Shown here piece by piece: positions 60,769 through 64,000 of a stretch of 64,000 bases of DNA (positions within the stretch are counted from its first letter, which is position 1; the number at the start of each line of letters is the position of its first letter). The stretch lies in NCBI GenBank assembly GCA_034766995.1, contig CM068313.1:39807996-39871995 (forward strand). Direction: 5' to 3'. The translations under genes and the position numbers were made by a program. The stretch is from Acanthacorydalis orientalis (Eukaryota > Arthropoda > Insecta > Megaloptera > Corydalidae). The notes under the pieces were generated by a model. It was not told the DNA's origin. It saw only the letters and a list, made by a program, of their open reading frames with translations, and ran no database searches.

Positions 60769-61441
60769 CAGGCGTGAATAACTTTTTTCAGTGGCGGGCC
60801 AGATCATACTTATCTGATGTAGACCATAATTTCTATAAGGAAAAATAAAAGAACGTAAAAATTATTTAAAATAAAATTATTTGATTCGATTTTTATTATT
60901 TCAATATTTATTATTCACAGTAAGGTATCATAATTAGTATTAAATTTGTTATATTATTTATTGTTACATATACTTATATAACCGCAAGCAAAACTAGGAT
61001 ACAGTTCTAAAATACAATTCAAAACAAAAATTTAATATAAAATGTAGTGTAATATTTACCACTGCTCATTTTTTAATAACAAATTGATATCCTGTACGAT
61101 TTTAGTAAAGGCGACGTGCAAAGCATGCTCCAAATTTCGTCGATTATCGAGGATCTATTTTTTAATTTTATGAATATCATTTAAAAAAAATTGTTCTCAC
61201 TTATGTGCTCCGGAATAATGATATTACTTTCTTTGCATTGTCAATCAAGTTCGGAAATTCTCGAGGATCTAATTATTTATAAAATTCATTATTAGGTATT
61301 TATTAGATTAGACATGAAATTTTTAATAAAAACGAATTAACACGTCTTATAGAGGATCGTTTCACTATACATATTCTGAAAATGTATGTGGGCCGGATTG
61401 TGTACTTCCAAGCCGGCCGGGCCGGAGGTTGCCCATCTCTG
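60769..61441. mobile_element. hAT MITE with CTATAAGT duplication, next to another hAT
   Basis: 673 bases. Left end CAGGCGTGAATAACTTTTTT, right end inward CAGAGATGGGCAACCTCCGG. Both ends have a GGCCGG or GGCGGGCC subterminal block. Exact flanks CTATAAGT at 60761-60768 and 61442-61449. The left flank begins in the last base of the previous hAT's duplication. Confidence 0.93.
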
Positions 61442-62498
61442 CTATAAGTAGACAATATTTGATGACATTTTATCGTTCTTTTTACTCTCACTGTACGTCC
61501 ATAATTTTATTATTGAATATATATTTCAAAGTTAATTGATAGGAATAATAGATTTCATAGATTGAATATTTCATTCATATATTCTTTTTTTACAACATGT
61601 TAAATAAAAATATTTTTTTGTTAATATTAATAAACACTATTTAAAAATACGTACACAGTTAGTATGAATTACATATAGTAATTATATATCTAATGTAAAT
61701 TTCTAACAAGTGTTTTTAATTTATTAACGCTTATTTTATGTAGGTGTATTTTTGTCGGTGAGAATAAAAATATGATTAATAATTTTTGATTGAAACTATA
61801 GCACATGCAAATTAACCAATTATAATACACACGAATACATATTACACGATTACACTATTTTCTTATTTTAGAAATTTTATAAGTTCATGCATTATTTATG
61901 ATAAAATGACATTATATACATTAAGTAGTTTTAAGATAACATTCTTTTTAAATGTCAACGTTGTTGATGCAAAGTTAATGAATAATGTCGAATTAAATAA
62001 ACCATTGCTTAATATTTTTTTTTATTAAAAATATTTTATAGTTTCACTCCATCTATGAATTTATTATTTACTTCCTTTATGTATTAAAATGGTAGGGAAA
62101 ATATGTTTTTTCTATTTTTATTGTGTACGACTAAAAAGTGTAAATGTGTGTTAAATAATGATAATTTTTATTCTTCTATTTGACTTTTTTACTGTTTACT
62201 TTTATATAATTAAGTGAATTGAAATAAAAATATGTAATTAATCAGCACTTAACAGATTAAAAATAATCAATTAATGTCTTACTTTGATATTTTTCATTTA
62301 TAATTAAAAATATAGACATACTTCTTAGTTCATACCGTTCTCATTGTAAAAAATAAAATTATTAAAATATATAATTGATTGTTTTTTTGCATTTTTAAAA
62401 ATTTTGATTAACTTATTAATTGTAACTCGTATCGTTCTTTTTACACCAATCTTTATTTATTATAAATATAAAAGTAAGGATTTCTTTGTAATTATTTA

Positions 62499-62672
62499 AT
62501 GGAGACGTCTTTTGTATTTAATGTAAAATTTTCTACATATATTCAGAACATTTTGTGTGTCACTCTTAAAGGCGTGTTTAAAACTCATGATGAATGTGAT
62601 AAACATAAACTACCAACGGATAAACTGTGGTTAGACTGCGGCAAGAAATCTGACTCCGAGACAAAGCCTTGA
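62499..62672 (+). CDS. Small open frame, hypothetical (weak)
   Basis: 57 codons from ATG to TGA: METSFVFNVKFSTYIQNILC, then VTLKGVFKTHDECDKHKLP and TDKLWLDCGKKSDSETKP. Its second half is less AT-driven than its surroundings and has Cys and His spacing that hints at a metal site, but no family is recognised. No promoter or splice signal supports it. Could be chance or an old element. Confidence 0.2.
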   Translation: METSFVFNVKFSTYIQNILCVTLKGVFKTHDECDKHKLPTDKLWLDCGKKSDSETKP

Positions 62673-63120
62673 ATGAATATGTGTTTACAATAACCACAGT
62701 CATGTCTTTTTAAAAACCTTTTCAAGCTAAATGAAACACAAGTTATAATACGTGGCTGCTTTTTGTTTCGTGGAAATAATAATTCGATAATTACTTTTTA
62801 TAATTTTTTATAAGCACTTTTTGTACTGACATTTACAACAATAGTGTTGAATTACATTCATTCAATATTTGTTATTCGAGATGAAATTTTATTGAAGAGA
62901 TCGAGATGAAATTTTATTTTTATAAAAAAATAATTAAATCGCAAATAAAATCTTCATTGTTAATTTTTAATTGCGTAAAAACACTCAAGTATGATAAATA
63001 AAAACGCTATCAAAAATAAAATATAAAAGATTTCATATTCAAGAAATTATACTAGGTTATGTAGTAGTTTTATTTTTTTAAAAGAATATACTTTATTTCA
63101 TATAAACGTTTAAAAGTGTT

Positions 63121-63122
<2 letters not shown>

Positions 63123-63194
<72 letters not shown>

Positions 63195-63196
63195 AC
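63123..63196. repeat. (TA)n(TATG)n microsatellite
   Basis: About 30 TA units, then three TATG units. Confidence 0.95.
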
Positions 63197-63365
63197 TAGA
63201 TCTTGATAAATTAACCATACACACATCATGCTTGTCGGTTTTTGTATAATAAAAAAAATAGAAAATACTCTACTTTCTAGACTTCATCGATTTCCTGATT
63301 TAATAAGAGATAAAAAAACAATGACATATTAACTTGATTTAAACTCTCTATCGTACCATCATCAT

Positions 63366-63367
63366 GC

Positions 63368-63416
<49 letters not shown>
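63366..63416. repeat. (TA)n microsatellite
   Basis: About 23 TA units. Confidence 0.95.
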
Positions 63417-63418
<2 letters not shown>

Positions 63419-63510
63419 ATCTTATTGTTTGCTGAATAAACTACTTTTCTAACTTGAAGATATTTTCGCTTTCATCATTTCTAAACAGTAATTATTTGGT
63501 TTTAATATCC

Positions 63511-63511
<1 letters not shown>

Positions 63512-63572
<61 letters not shown>
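63512..63572. repeat. (TA)n microsatellite
   Basis: About 29 TA units, ending AATATAATAA. Confidence 0.95.
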
Positions 63573-63576
<4 letters not shown>

Positions 63577-64000
63577 ATAATACATTTTGTTTTTAAAGTT
63601 AATTTTAATTATTTATACTACGACTCACGCTTGTAAAAAATAAATATTAATTTCAATTATAAATCTCTAGCTGCAAAAAATTAAGTTTTTTTTTATTTGT
63701 ATGTTTATAAATGAATGTTTGATTAAGAAAGTGTATTATTTAAACTTGTAATACTGTTAATTTATAAAGTAAATAAATAAATATTTTTCGCGATACTTTG
63801 TATATTTTCTCAGTCTAGCAACATGGAATATTCATTGATATGAATTGATTCTGCAACGTGTAATAGAATGACTGTAGATCAATCCATGACTCACGTTTTA
63901 TATGAAAGAATAACATGGTATGTGGTCTCGGGAACATTTAAATGAGGTGACATGACGGAAGGACTCAAATTAACATACCTTCATGGTGTAGTGATTTAAT

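Larger units (their letters stand above)
61442..64000. other. AT-rich with three microsatellites
   Basis: Nothing recognised except the arrays and the small open frame at 62499-62672. Confidence 0.5.

Overview
The window is nuclear DNA of an animal, most likely an arthropod and plausibly an insect. The evidence is a very AT-rich background (about three quarters A+T by eye), around fifty (TA)n-type microsatellites, two spliced-looking coding exons with GT/AG borders, and a crowd of broken DNA transposons of the mariner, piggyBac, hAT and pogo/Tigger groups plus one LINE tail. There are no operons, bacterial genes, CRISPR arrays, rRNA or convincing tRNA genes. Hymenoptera would fit the mariner types and the CpG-rich exons in an AT-rich genome, but the sequence does not prove it.

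Host gene. Only two exons of a normal gene are well supported, both on the plus strand: 7243-7444 and 9930-10098, joined in frame across a 2485-base intron. The basic stretch KKRRFHPFRGLRKMFRRK followed by SHDSVF resembles the N-terminal layout of the CRACD/KIAA1211 family (capping-protein inhibiting regulators of actin dynamics). Both exons are internal, so the gene continues outside or far along the window. Much of what follows may be its introns. Weak exon or promoter candidates lie at 20.4-20.8, 42.3-42.75, 55.12-55.19 and 62.5-62.67 kb.

Layout. 0-0.4 kb: LINE reverse-transcriptase tail. 2.5-6 kb: two piggyBac copies (one a dated remnant, one a complete deletion derivative with a 312-residue open frame) and a mariner deletion derivative. 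7-10 kb: the host exons, with a foldback MITE and a possible piggyBac MITE in the intron. 13.9-15.2 kb: near full-length mariner. 17-35 kb: repeated copies of one SETMAR/Hsmar1-like mariner deletion family, a hAT MITE, a second mariner type, a piggyBac 3' end and a pogo/Tigger remnant. 35-41 kb: a hAT with transposase tail and exact 8-base target duplication, a 1276-base mariner, and palindromic MITEs. 43-49 kb: hAT MITE, mariner MITE and a DD37D Tc1/mariner. 51.7-52.4 kb: a piggyBac deletion derivative. 56-61.5 kb: one more mariner MITE, three hAT MITEs with 8-base target duplications, two of them back to back and one holding a 79-base mariner miniature. 61.5-64 kb: simple AT-rich DNA.

The elements do not form a functional system. 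All transposase genes visible here are truncated, frameshifted or interrupted, and most copies are internally deleted forms that an active relative elsewhere must have moved. The most interesting signals are a piggyBac flanked by GTAA on both sides with three palindromic subterminal repeats, the 79-base mariner miniature caught inside a hAT with an empty-site relative in the same window, and repeated microsatellite-transposon junctions.
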